DNA from: Streptomyces flaveolus
GTDB taxonomy: Bacteria > Actinomycetota > Actinomycetes > Streptomycetales > Streptomycetaceae
NCBI RefSeq assembly: GCF_000716535.1
Contig: NZ_JNWV01000048.1
Location: forward strand, 1 to 52,509
Reading direction: 5' to 3'
DNA length: 52,509 bases
Shown here: one piece after another, positions 15,883 to 23,874 of the stretch
How the letters are laid out: each line of letters opens with the position of its first letter
Position numbering within the stretch: position 1 is the stretch's first letter
Program-made: the position numbers and the translations under genes
Notes under the pieces: model-generated
What the model saw: the letters and a program-made list of their open reading frames with translations, nothing else
Told to the model about the DNA's origin: nothing
The model's database searches: none

Positions 15883-15893
15883 CGTCGACCCGT
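15862..15893. repeat. Four tandem copies of CGACCCGT
   Basis: Four perfect 8-bp copies in a row, followed by GGTCAAG. The array lies between a gene fragment and the frameshifted dehydrogenase, 145 bp upstream of the latter. Confidence 0.85.
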
Positions 15894-16037
15894 GGTCAAG
15901 GACCCGGAGTCAAGGGCCCGTGGTCAAGAGCGGGGCCACAAACATTCCACTACGGCACGCGACGCTGGGGCCGACCGGTGTGACGCACACGGACCACGCC
16001 CTCCGCGCACACTCGCCCTCTCTCACATGGAGTGCCC

Positions 16038-17056
16038 ATGGCCACGTATCGCGCAGTCGAGGTCGCCCCCGACGGGGGCCTGCGTCTCACTGAGCGGGAC
16101 CTGGTCCCACCGGGTCCGGGGCAGGTACGTGTCCGGGTGGAGGCGTGCGGCATCTGCCACAGCGACTCGATCGCCGTGCGTCCGCATGACGAGGGGGAGC
16201 CGGGCCGGGTCCCCGGACATGAGGCCGTCGGCCGCATTGACGCCCTCGGCGAGGGCGTCACGGGGTGGAGGGTGGGCGACCGGGTGGGTGTGGGGTTCCT
16301 CGGCGGGCACTGCGGGGTGTGCATGGAGTGCCGACTGGGCGACTTCGTTGGCTGCACCGACCAGCCGTACACGGGTGTGCACGTCGACGGCGGCTACGCC
16401 GAGTACATGTACGCCCGGCAGACCGGCCTGGTGGCCGTGCCGGAGGAGATGAGCGCCACCCGGATCGCGCCGCTGCTGTGCGCGGGGTTCACCGTGTACA
16501 ACGCCCTGGTCGACAACGTCCGGCAGCCGGGCGGCCTGGTGGCCGGCGACCTGGTGGCCGTGCAGGGCATCGGCGGTCTGGGACACCTGGCCCTGCAGTA
16601 CGCGCGTGCCCTGGCGCTGCGGGTGGTCGCGGTCGCGCGCGGAGCCGACAAGGAGGAACTGGCCCTCCGGCTGGGTGCGCACCACTATGTCGACAGCAAG
16701 GCCACGGACGCCGCCGAGCGGCTCACCGAGCTCGGGGGTGCCCGGATGGTGCTGGGCACGGCGGCGGGCGGGGACGTGAGCCCCTGCTGGCCGGCCTGGC
16801 CCGCCGGGGCCGGCTGGTCCTGGTGGGGGTGTCGCCGGAGCCGGTCCGTGTGGCGCCGCGTCAACTGATCTTCGACGCCGTGCAGGTGTCCGGCTCCCTC
16901 ACCGGAACCCCGGCGGAGAACGAGCAGAACCTCGTCTTCGCGCAGGCCCATGACGTGGCTCCGATGGTGGAGCGGACGTCGCTGGCCGACGCGCAGGCGG
17001 CCTACGCCCGGATGCTGCGCGGCGAGGCACGGTTCCGCATGGTCATCGGCGTCTGA
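16038..17056 (+). pseudogene. Zinc alcohol dehydrogenase with a single-base frameshift
   Basis: Starts at ATG 16038 with GGAG five bases upstream. Zinc ligands are intact: Cys37 (EACGICHS), His61-Glu62 (GHE), and structural Cys92, 95, 98 and 106. GIGGLG is the NAD(P) loop. After AAGGDVSP, near 16780, the frame shifts: one C appears to be missing from a C run, and the reading resumes as LLAGLARRGRLVLVGVSPEP to MVIGV at 17056. Corrected, it would be a ~340-residue normal ADH. Either a base-calling error or a fresh mutation. The alpha/beta hydrolase follows by 85 bp, probably in the same operon. Confidence 0.85.
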
Positions 17057-17141
17057 CGGCGGCGTACGCGCGTCCGCCCCGCCGCAGCCCGACCGGCGCC
17101 CTGGAACAGGGCGCCGTCCTTCCTGAACGGGAGTCATTGAC

Positions 17142-17978
17142 ATGTCTGCTTACGTGGCCGATGCGGCCGAGACCCGTTACGTCGACGGACCTGCGGGGGA
17201 GCGGTTCGCCTACCGCAGGTTCGGCCGGGCGGGCGGCCGGCCGCTGCTGATGCACATGCGGTTCCGTGGCACCATCGACCACTGGGACCCCGCCTTCCTG
17301 GAACCCCTGGTCGCCGAACGCGAAGTCATCGTCTTCGACAACCGGGGCATCAACCTGTCCACCGGTGCCGCGCCGGCCTCCGTCGAGGACATGGTGGAAG
17401 GCTCCCTCGCCTTCATCCACGCGCTCGGCCTGACGGACATCGACGTCCTGGGCTGGTCGATGGGCGGCATCGTCGCCCAGGGCGTGGCACTGGCCGCCCC
17501 CGACATCGTCCGTCACCTGGTGGTGGCGGGCAGCTCGGCCGGTGGTGTGCCCGACCTGCCGCCGCCCTCGGCCCGCACCCGGCAGACCATGGCGAAGCCG
17601 GTCAACGCCGCAGAGGACTTCCTCTACCTCTTCTTTCCCGAGACCGAGGAGGCGACGGCCGCGGGCCGGGCGTCCTTGGAGCGCATCGAATACCGGCTGA
17701 AGGACTCCCAGGCGGCCGTCGGCCCCGAGGCGGTACGCGGCCAGCTCGGTGCCATCAGCTCGTTCGAGGGTTTCTGGCACCGGCAGGAGGAACTGACCCT
17801 GCCGGTCCTGGTCGCCAACGGCGCCCACGACGTCATGATCCACGCCTATGCCACCTACGCGATGTCGCAGAAGCTCCCCCATGCCAAGGTGATCCTCTAC
17901 AGCGACGCCGGACACGGCTTCCTCTTCCAGCACCCCGACGACTTCGCCCACGACGTCAACCGCTTCCTGTCCGCCTGA
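17142..17978 (+). CDS. Alpha/beta hydrolase
   Basis: A 278-residue hydrolase. The nucleophile elbow is GWSMGG with Ser106, the acid is probably in NGAHDVMI, and His258 lies in SDAGHGFLFQHP. The usual HG oxyanion motif before the first helix is replaced by HMRFRG. It closely resembles the 280-residue hydrolase at 22707-23549 in layout (HWDP/NWDP, EDFLYLFFPET/EDLLYIFFAHT, GxSxGG), so the two are paralogues. GGGAG precedes ATG 17142. It follows the frameshifted ADH and overlaps the convergent acetyltransferase gene by 23 bp. Confidence 0.9.
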   Translation: MSAYVADAAETRYVDGPAGERFAYRRFGRAGGRPLLMHMRFRGTIDHWDPAFLEPLVAEREVIVFDNRGINLSTGAAPASVEDMVEGSLAFIHALGLTDIDVLGWSMGGIVAQGVALAAPDIVRHLVVAGSSAGGVPDLPPPSARTRQTMAKPVNAAEDFLYLFFPETEEATAAGRASLERIEYRLKDSQAAVGPEAVRGQLGAISSFEGFWHRQEELTLPVLVANGAHDVMIHAYATYAMSQKLPHAKVILYSDAGHGFLFQHPDDFAHDVNRFLSA

Positions 17979-18708
17979 CCCGCACGGCCGAACGGAGGCC
18001 GGCCCTCGTGCGGCCCTGGTGTCGTGAAGGTTCGCCGGGGGTACGGCTCTTCCGCCGGGCCCCGAACGGGGTCACAGCTCTGCGCACCGGGTCAGGCCGA
18101 AGCACGGCCACATGTGCCGCGCACGGCGTGGCCTCATCGAGCACGGCCAGCACGAAGTGGACGATGTCGTCGTAGTCCTCCGTGCCGCCCCGCGTACCGC
18201 CCGGGGTTCCCGTCGGCTCGATGTGTGCGCCGAGCGAGTGGCAGATGGCGGTCATCCGGCGGTTGTCGCGCATCGTGACGACCACCGCTCGCCGGATGCC
18301 GGAGAGCGGCGCCCGGGACAGCGCCCAGCGTGCCAGCGCCGTGCCGAGGCCCATGTCCTGCCAGCCGTCCTCCACGAGTAAGGCCAGTTCACCGCTGCCC
18401 TCGGTGCCGTCGTGCACCAGGTGGGTGAGGGCGACGACCACGTCAGGACGGCTCGCGGGACTCGTCACCCAGCTCATCCCCTGTCGGGTCAGCCGGCCCC
18501 ACTCGTGCTCACGCAGGGCGAAACGCCCGGTCTGGTAGCGGCGGTAGAGCGTCTGCGGGGAACAGCGGCCGTGCATGGCGTTCACCGCCGCGAGATCCGC
18601 CGCCTCGGCTTGCCGGGTCACGATCGTCCGGCCCGAACGGGTGCGGATCCGGTGGCCCCCGGCTCCGGCCGTACCGGTGGGAGGGGCTGTCAGCGCATCA
18701 GGTGTCAC
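17956..18708 (-). CDS. GNAT-family acetyltransferase
   Basis: A 250-residue protein. The GNAT core spans ~residues 30-190: TIVTRQAEAADLAAVNAMHG, RYQTGRFAL, then LALLVEDGWQDMGLGTALAR, whose Q-D-M-G-L-G-T is the acetyl-CoA pyrophosphate loop. It resembles the GNAT domain appended to acetyl-CoA synthetase-like proteins. The Arg-rich last ~40 residues are unlike the family and run into the convergent hydrolase gene. GTG 18708 is chosen for the AGGACC upstream and because the GNAT fold starts soon after. Confidence 0.82.
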   Translation of the reverse strand: MTPDALTAPPTGTAGAGGHRIRTRSGRTIVTRQAEAADLAAVNAMHGRCSPQTLYRRYQTGRFALREHEWGRLTRQGMSWVTSPASRPDVVVALTHLVHDGTEGSGELALLVEDGWQDMGLGTALARWALSRAPLSGIRRAVVVTMRDNRRMTAICHSLGAHIEPTGTPGGTRGGTEDYDDIVHFVLAVLDEATPCAAHVAVLRPDPVRRAVTPFGARRKSRTPGEPSRHQGRTRAGLRSAVRVRRTGSG

Positions 18709-18990
18709 GGTGAGGTCCTGTTTCGGGCGCAGGTGCCCGCGCCGTGGTCGACATGTGGGAACAGTCCAGCGGGGAAATGGGCCGCCCGCTTCCGTCGGAC
18801 GACTGTCGGCGGGGAAAGAATGACTGACGCCCCGGTCGGTGTGCCGCGGAATGTGCCCCATCGGACACCGTTGGCGTCCGGCACCGGCCCCGGCATGGCG
18901 GCGGCCGTAAGGTCATGGCCAGTCGACCCGCCTTCTGCGTCAGGCCGGTGTGCCACTTCTCCCGTGCACCCTACGAACCGGGACTCCTCC

Positions 18991-19575
18991 ATGTCGAACA
19001 CCGCAACCGCCTCCTCGCACGCCCCTGTGCGCGCCGAACAGCAGAGCCCTGGGTACTGGAGGGTCACCTTCGACGATCCGCCCTTCAACCTCTACGACCC
19101 CGAGGTGGAGTCCACCCTCGGGAAGGTCGTCGACCAGTTGGAGACGGACCCCGACGTGGCCGTGCTCAGCCAGTTGGAGATCGGTACGGGGATCACTTCC
19201 CGCTGCGGCGGCATCCAGTGCATGGTGCAGCTCACCGGGCGGTCCCGGGGCCCTGGAGATCATCACCTCCGGTGAGGACCACGACGCCGACACGGCCGCC
19301 GGGTACGGCTGGGTCAACCGCCCCGTCCCCGACGCCGAACTGGACGCGGTCGTCGACCGGTTCGCGCGGCGGATCGCCTCCTTCGGCACCGATGCCCTCC
19401 GCGCGGTCAAGGAGATCATCAACGCGGAGGCCCCGCTGCACGGCCCCGGCGATCCGGCGGCCACCCATCCGCGCTTCGCCGGGCTGCTCGCCCGGGACTT
19501 CGTCCAGCAGCGCCTGCGACTGTCGGCGAAGGCGAGCCCGGAGACGATCTACGACCTGGAACTGAACATGGGCGA
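18991..19575 (+). pseudogene. Enoyl-CoA hydratase/isomerase pseudogene with internal deletion
   Basis: ATG 18991 opens the crotonase text YWRVTFDDPPFNLYDPEVES. After DPDVAVLSQLEIGTG the frame has skipped ~90 residues, including the CoA-binding and oxyanion region. A frameshift near 19240 follows, after which ALEIITSGEDHDADTAAGYG to DLELNMGERLG completes the C-terminus. Both the deletion and the shift would abolish activity. A second, different crotonase remnant lies 0.2 kb away on the opposite strand. Confidence 0.8.
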
Positions 19576-19739
19576 GCGCCTCGGGTTCCCGCGACCAGCC
19601 GCTGTCGAACCAGTCCGCGACGGACTCCTCGGAGGCGGTGCCGAGCCCCCACACGTACGCAGTCCCGTGGGCTGCTTCTCCGCGCTGAGCAGCATCCAAT
19701 GCGGGCTGAGTTCAGTGTGGGTTCACCATTTGGCGGGTG

Positions 19740-20215
19740 TCACCGAAGAGGCACCGCTCCCGTCGCCATCGCCTCGCCGAACGGAAGGCGTGAGCCGGCC
19801 ACGACGGAGTGCTTCGCCGCGTGCAGCGCCGGCGCCGAGTTCCTGGCGATGGCCTCGACCCAGCGCAACGCCTCCTGTGAGAAGCGGGCGCCCGTCAGGA
19901 TGGCGTTGACCCATCCGAACCTCAGGGCATCCTCCGCGAAGACCTGTCGTCCCGTCAGGATCGCCTCGGCCGCGCGGCCGGAGCCGATCAGCCGAGGCAG
20001 CCGGACACTTCCTCCGCCGCCCGGGATGATGCCGACGGCGACTTCCGGCTGCTGGAAGCGGGAGCGGGGGAGGCGATCTGCAGGGGGCACGCCAGGGCGA
20101 TCTCATGGCCTCCGCCCGAGGCGAGACCGTCGACGGCCCGCGACGGTGGGCTGGGAATCTCCTCCGGCAGGCGCAGCGCACGGGACCAGGAACCGAGTTC
20201 CTCCGCGGCCCGCAC
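19740..20215 (-). pseudogene. Second enoyl-CoA hydratase pseudogene, frameshifted
   Basis: The minus frame from 20215 reads LGSWSRALRLPEEIPSPP, then VDGLASGGGHEIALACPLQI. A frame change near 20060 leads to FQQPEVAVGIIPGGGGSVRL, PRLIGSGRAAEAILTGRQVF and FGWVNAIL. The catalytic Glu region (PEVAVG) is recognisable, but the first ~80 residues are absent and the C-terminus ends early at GAVPLR. Not functional. Confidence 0.8.
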
Positions 20216-20273
20216 CGGCCCGGGCCATGTGACCAGTCACCTGCCACGGAGCCGAGGAGCCGATCCGGCCTCG

Positions 20274-20558
20274 TCAGGAAGCGTGGGCGGGTTCGGGGGA
20301 CACCTTCACCAGGCCGGCCCGCTGCCAGTCGGCCACCTGCCCGTGGAGGAGCCGGTGAACCGCCGAGACGTCGGCGTTCCACGCGCTGCCGAGCACCGCG
20401 GCGGCGGCCCGGACGTCGCCACCGTGCTGCCGCAGGGCGATCCACATGGCGCTGGCCTCGGGCGCGTAGAAGTGGGGAGCGCCCTGGGGCGACAGCAACG
20501 TGAGCGCCCCGTCCTCTGCGATGCCCGCCGTCACCCCAGCTTCGATCACGATGTTCAC
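20274..20558 (-). CDS. PqqD-like protein (RiPP recognition element fold)
   Basis: A 94-residue protein from GTG 20558, with AAGGGA eight bases upstream; longer starts would add an Arg/Lys-rich stretch outside the family. The text GALTLLSPQGAPHFYAPEAS, MWIALRQHGGDVRAAAAVLG and VHRLLHGQVADWQRAGLV follows the PqqD winged-helix pattern. PqqD-like proteins bind leader peptides for a partner enzyme (PQQ, lasso and other RiPP systems). No radical SAM, peptidase, cyclase or precursor gene is visible nearby, so it is an orphan or a remnant. Moderately sure of family, unsure of role. Confidence 0.7.
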   Translation of the reverse strand: MNIVIEAGVTAGIAEDGALTLLSPQGAPHFYAPEASAMWIALRQHGGDVRAAAAVLGSAWNADVSAVHRLLHGQVADWQRAGLVKVSPEPAHAS

Positions 20559-20743
20559 GTCGTCACGAGTCCCTTTCCGGCGGCGCTTGCGGAAAGCACG
20601 CCTCATGTGTCCGAAGCCGCTTCGCTCACGTTCCCCCATATGACCTCGTGACACCTGAGTCCGCCGTGGACGAGGCACCAACGTGCAACTCTCCTGCCCG
20701 AACCGTCAGCACCCGGCCCGCGGCGCCCCGTCCTCCGGCTGCC

Positions 20744-21766
20744 TCAGAAGCCGGTGAGGGTGATCTTGCCGATGGCGGTGCCGGATTCCATGATGCCGTG
20801 GGCCTCCCGCAGATTCGCCGCGTTGACGGGGCCCAGGTCCCTGGTCGCGGTGGAGACCATGACGCCGGCGTCCACGAGGCGCGCCACCTGGGTGAGGATC
20901 CTGCCCTGCCGGTCCATGTCCGCGGTCCGGAACAGGGAACGGGTGAACATGAACTCCCAGTGGAAGCCGATGCTCTTCGGCATCAGCAGGCCGACGGGCA
21001 GGGTCTCGGCGTCGTCGACCGCGACGATCTGGCCGAACGGGTTGAGGGCCTCGGCGTAGGCCGCCAGGTTGCGGTCGGTCCCCGCCGTGCTGAAGACATG
21101 GTCGATGCCGTTCGGGGCCACCTCCGCCAGCTGCGGCAGCAAGGCCTGGTGGTGATCCACGATGTGGTGGGCGCCCATGCGACGGGCGAAGTCGACCGTC
21201 TCCGGGCGGGACGCCGTCCCGATCACCGTCAGGTCGGTCAGCGTGTGGGCCAATTGGCTGACCACGGCTCCGACACCGCCGCCGGCCGCCGTCACCAGCA
21301 GGCAGCCCGTCTCGTCGATCAGGTCGTGGTGCAGTCCGATCCGCTCGAACAGGCCCTCCCACGCGGTGAGCGAGGTCAGCGGCAGCGCCGCCGCCTCGGT
21401 GAAGGTCAGCGTGGTGGGCTTCAGGGCGACGAGACGCTCGTCGACCGCGTGATACTCGGAGTTGGCACCCGGCCGGTCGAGCGCTCCGGCGTAGAACACC
21501 TCGTCCCCGGGCTTGAAGTTCTCCACCTGGGAACCGGTCGCGACGACCGTGCCGGCGGCGTCCCAGCCCAGCACCCGCTCACGGCCCTTCGGATCCTGGT
21601 TCTTCCGGACCTTGTGGTCGACCGGGTTGACGGCGACGGCCTCGACCTGGACGAGCAGGTCCCGGGGGCCGGGTTCGGGCACGGGCAGCTTGACGTCGAG
21701 GAGGCTGTCGTCGTCGGTCACCGGCAGGGACGCGCGGTAGGCGACGGCGCGCATGGTGGTGGTCAT
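20744..21766 (-). CDS. Zinc-independent MDR alcohol dehydrogenase family protein
   Basis: A 340-residue protein starting MTTTMRAVAYRASLPV. VAVNPVDHKVR is the QOR/ZADH signature, LGWDAAGTV the turn, VTAAGGGVGAVVSQLA the cofactor loop, and GIDHVFSTAGTDRNLAAYAE and ESGTAIGKITL are typical of the YogA/ZADH group. ATG 21766 has GGAG 11 bases upstream; ATG 21754 is an alternative. It is last in a minus-strand row with a conserved hypothetical gene and an alpha/beta hydrolase. A five-unit 9-bp repeat lies immediately ahead of its ribosome binding site. Confidence 0.9.
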   Translation of the reverse strand: MTTTMRAVAYRASLPVTDDDSLLDVKLPVPEPGPRDLLVQVEAVAVNPVDHKVRKNQDPKGRERVLGWDAAGTVVATGSQVENFKPGDEVFYAGALDRPGANSEYHAVDERLVALKPTTLTFTEAAALPLTSLTAWEGLFERIGLHHDLIDETGCLLVTAAGGGVGAVVSQLAHTLTDLTVIGTASRPETVDFARRMGAHHIVDHHQALLPQLAEVAPNGIDHVFSTAGTDRNLAAYAEALNPFGQIVAVDDAETLPVGLLMPKSIGFHWEFMFTRSLFRTADMDRQGRILTQVARLVDAGVMVSTATRDLGPVNAANLREAHGIMESGTAIGKITLTGF

Positions 21767-21780
21767 GTCGCAGGGTTCTC

Positions 21781-21826
21781 CTGGTCGGACTGGTCGGACT
21801 GGTCGGACTGGTCGGACTGGTCGTGG
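21781..21826. repeat. 9-bp tandem repeat (CTGGTCGGA) in a dehydrogenase leader
   Basis: Four perfect copies of CTGGTCGGA and a fifth partial copy, beginning 15 bp upstream of the minus-strand start at 21766. Read on the minus strand the last unit merges into the ribosome binding site (TCCGACCAGGAGAACCC). Confidence 0.88.
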
Positions 21827-21959
21827 TGGGGGCGGGGCCGTTCGGGCGGCCGGGTGGCCCCGGACTGTGCGGCTCGGCACCGGGGCACGTCGTGCACCGG
21901 TCCGCCGCGGTGGCGGCCTTCTCGGCCGGGGCCACCGCTCCGGAGGTGCGCCGTGCGGG

Positions 21960-22679
21960 TCAGGACACCGCGACGTTCTCGAGCCGGACCGAGACGACGA
22001 GCGGCTCGGGGATCTTGTGACCCTCGTCGTCGCGGCTGTAGATCATCCGTGTGGTGGGGATGACCAGGCCGGAGACTTCCTGGTGTCCGGAGATGTAGTG
22101 CGCGGCGGGGGTGTTGCCGGCGATCTCGACGCTGTAGTCGCGCCGGCGGATCAGACCCTGCGAGTCGACGTACACGGTCTGCTCGGTGCTGAGGGTCGCG
22201 ATGCTGTCGGGGAAGGTGATGTGCAGGCGCCGGAACTTCTCCCCGTCCTCCGTCCACGGACCGATCTCTTCCGTCCGCACGCCGGGGTAGGTCAGCGAGA
22301 GCGGCTCGGCGAGGTACGTCCACATGGCACTGCCGGAGAAGTAGGCGAGCTGGAGCCTCGTCCACGGCGTCATCAGGTCGTGGCCGGCGAAGGACGCGCG
22401 GGGATCGGTCAGTTCCTCGACCACGTTGCCGTCGGAGTCCTCCACGGCCACGCGGTCGGCGGAGAAGGCCGTGTGGTGGTCGGGGTGGAAGAACGGCTTC
22501 TGGGTGACGTACTCGCGGCGCAGGTCGACGGTGACGTCGACGTCGTCGAGGGCGCCGGGGTGGCCCTTCATGCCCCACAGGGCACCGCCGAAGAACTGCC
22601 GGGCGGTGATCCGGCCGGCCTCTTCCCAGCGGGCGCGCCCGCCGTAGGCGTCGAAGATGGTGCTGAGCAGGTCGGACAT
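21960..22679 (-). CDS. Conserved hypothetical protein
   Basis: A 239-residue soluble protein with no signal peptide or membrane segment. Landmarks are FDAYGGRARWEEAGRITARQ, FGGALWGMKG, DPRASFAGH, TPWTRLQLAYFSGSAMWTY and VYVDSQGLIRRRDY. The pattern of long beta strands is reminiscent of LolA-like carriers, but I do not recognise a named family. AGGAGAACACC precedes ATG 22679. It sits 27 bp after the alpha/beta hydrolase and ahead of the MDR gene, so it is probably co-transcribed and may act on or carry the same compound. Confidence 0.75.
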   Translation of the reverse strand: MSDLLSTIFDAYGGRARWEEAGRITARQFFGGALWGMKGHPGALDDVDVTVDLRREYVTQKPFFHPDHHTAFSADRVAVEDSDGNVVEELTDPRASFAGHDLMTPWTRLQLAYFSGSAMWTYLAEPLSLTYPGVRTEEIGPWTEDGEKFRRLHITFPDSIATLSTEQTVYVDSQGLIRRRDYSVEIAGNTPAAHYISGHQEVSGLVIPTTRMIYSRDDEGHKIPEPLVVSVRLENVAVS

Positions 22680-22706
22680 GGTGTTCTCCTGATGATGTGG
22701 CGGGGA

Positions 22707-23549
22707 TCAGCCGAGGAAGGCGTTGACGTCCTTGGCGGCTTCGGCGGGGTACTGGAACAGCGAGGCGTGGGCGGCGTCGGGGTAGATCCGGATCTGCGCG
22801 TCCGGGATCAGGCCGGCCATCAGGTAGCTGTTCTTCGTGGGGATCATCAGGTCGTCGTCGCCCTGGATGACGAGCGTGGGGCACTGGATGCCGGTGAGGC
22901 GCTGCAGCGCGGAGTGGTCCGGGATGCCCCACTCCAGTACGGCGTCGTACTGGGCGTCGCGCGAGGCGAGGCTGCTGGGCACGTCCCGGCCCTCGGTGCG
23001 GGCCAGGAACCGGCCGAGGAACTCCACACCCTTGGCCTGGCTGGTCTCGGTGTGGGCGAAGAAGATGTAGAGCAGGTCCTCGCCGGTGGGCACCTCGGCG
23101 CGGGCGTGCGTCTCGATGTCCTTGCGCCAGCCGTGCATGCCCGGGGCGCCCTTGGGGCCGGTCCCGGCGAGGACGAGACGGCGGACCAGGCGGGGCCTGA
23201 CCAGCGCGATGTCCTGGGCGGCGAAGCCGCCGATGGAGAAGCCGAGCAGGTCGATGCGTTCCAGGCCGAGGGCGGCGGTGAAGGTGATCATCTGCTGGGC
23301 CATCTGCGCGATGGTGGTGGCGAAGGGGCCGGTGGAGGAGGCGACACCGGGGTAGTCGACCAGGATCACCTCGCGTTCGGCAGCGAGTGCGTCGACCAGG
23401 GCGGGGTCCCAGTTGTCGAGATTGCCGGTGAAGTGCTGGAGCATGACGAGGGGGACCTCGCCGCCGGAGCCGAGCCGGCGGTAGGCGTAGCGGACACCGT
23501 CGGCCTCGACGAACTGCGTGGGAGCGGTGTGGTGGGTAACAGCTGACAT
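22707..23549 (-). CDS. Alpha/beta hydrolase
   Basis: A 280-residue hydrolase. Ser105 lies in GFSIGG, the acid probably in QGDDDLMIP, and His261 in DAAHASLFQYP. The oxyanion region reads LQHFTGNLDNWDP. It is a paralogue of the hydrolase at 17142-17978. ATG 23549 is chosen for GGGAGAAAC directly upstream; in-frame sequence further up is intergenic. It heads a minus-strand operon with the conserved hypothetical and MDR genes. A LysR gene lies 325 bp upstream on the same strand and may regulate it. Confidence 0.92.
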   Translation of the reverse strand: MSAVTHHTAPTQFVEADGVRYAYRRLGSGGEVPLVMLQHFTGNLDNWDPALVDALAAEREVILVDYPGVASSTGPFATTIAQMAQQMITFTAALGLERIDLLGFSIGGFAAQDIALVRPRLVRRLVLAGTGPKGAPGMHGWRKDIETHARAEVPTGEDLLYIFFAHTETSQAKGVEFLGRFLARTEGRDVPSSLASRDAQYDAVLEWGIPDHSALQRLTGIQCPTLVIQGDDDLMIPTKNSYLMAGLIPDAQIRIYPDAAHASLFQYPAEAAKDVNAFLG

Positions 23550-23874
23550 GTTTCTCCCTGCCGGAAGGGGATCGGAATCCTCGGGGGTGGTGTAGCCGGG
23601 GCGGCTTTCCGCGGGCTCGCCGTCCGTTCCGGAACGGGCCACGCGCTGCCTGCCGAACAGCATGCGGAACGGGCAGTGGAAACTTTGTGGGGCGTGTCTT
23701 GACGGGAAGGTGGGCGCGGCCGGGCGGGGCGTGCCGACGGGCGCGGAACGGGGGAGGCGGGCAGCCCCCAGTCGGCCCGGTGTCCGGGCGCACCAGGCGG
23801 ACGTGCCGAGGGCGGCGCTCCCCGCGGCGGGCGGCCGTCCGGTGGGCCGGTCCCGTCACGGAGAGCGGGTCAGG

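Noticed and set aside
15862..15893. Possible CRISPR-like array (also considered at 21781, 25243 and 48901)
   Set aside because: Units are 8-17 bp and directly adjacent, with no spacers; no cas genes are present.
19232..19699. Minus-strand text TAYVWGLGTASEESVADWF as a separate gene
   Set aside because: Only ~30 coding-like residues near 19600-19660, with no start, stop or family; the remainder is antisense to the crotonase pseudogene.
20648..22063. A 471-codon plus-strand open frame across the MDR gene
   Set aside because: It is antisense to a clear MDR dehydrogenase with full motifs; its residues are Gly/Arg/Val-rich with no domain, as expected of a shadow frame in GC-rich DNA.
21753..23859. 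Very long open frames on both strands over the hydrolase and the hypothetical gene
   Set aside because: The plus frame is antisense and the 698-codon minus frame is out of register with the hydrolase motifs; both arise from the lack of stop codons in high-GC sequence.
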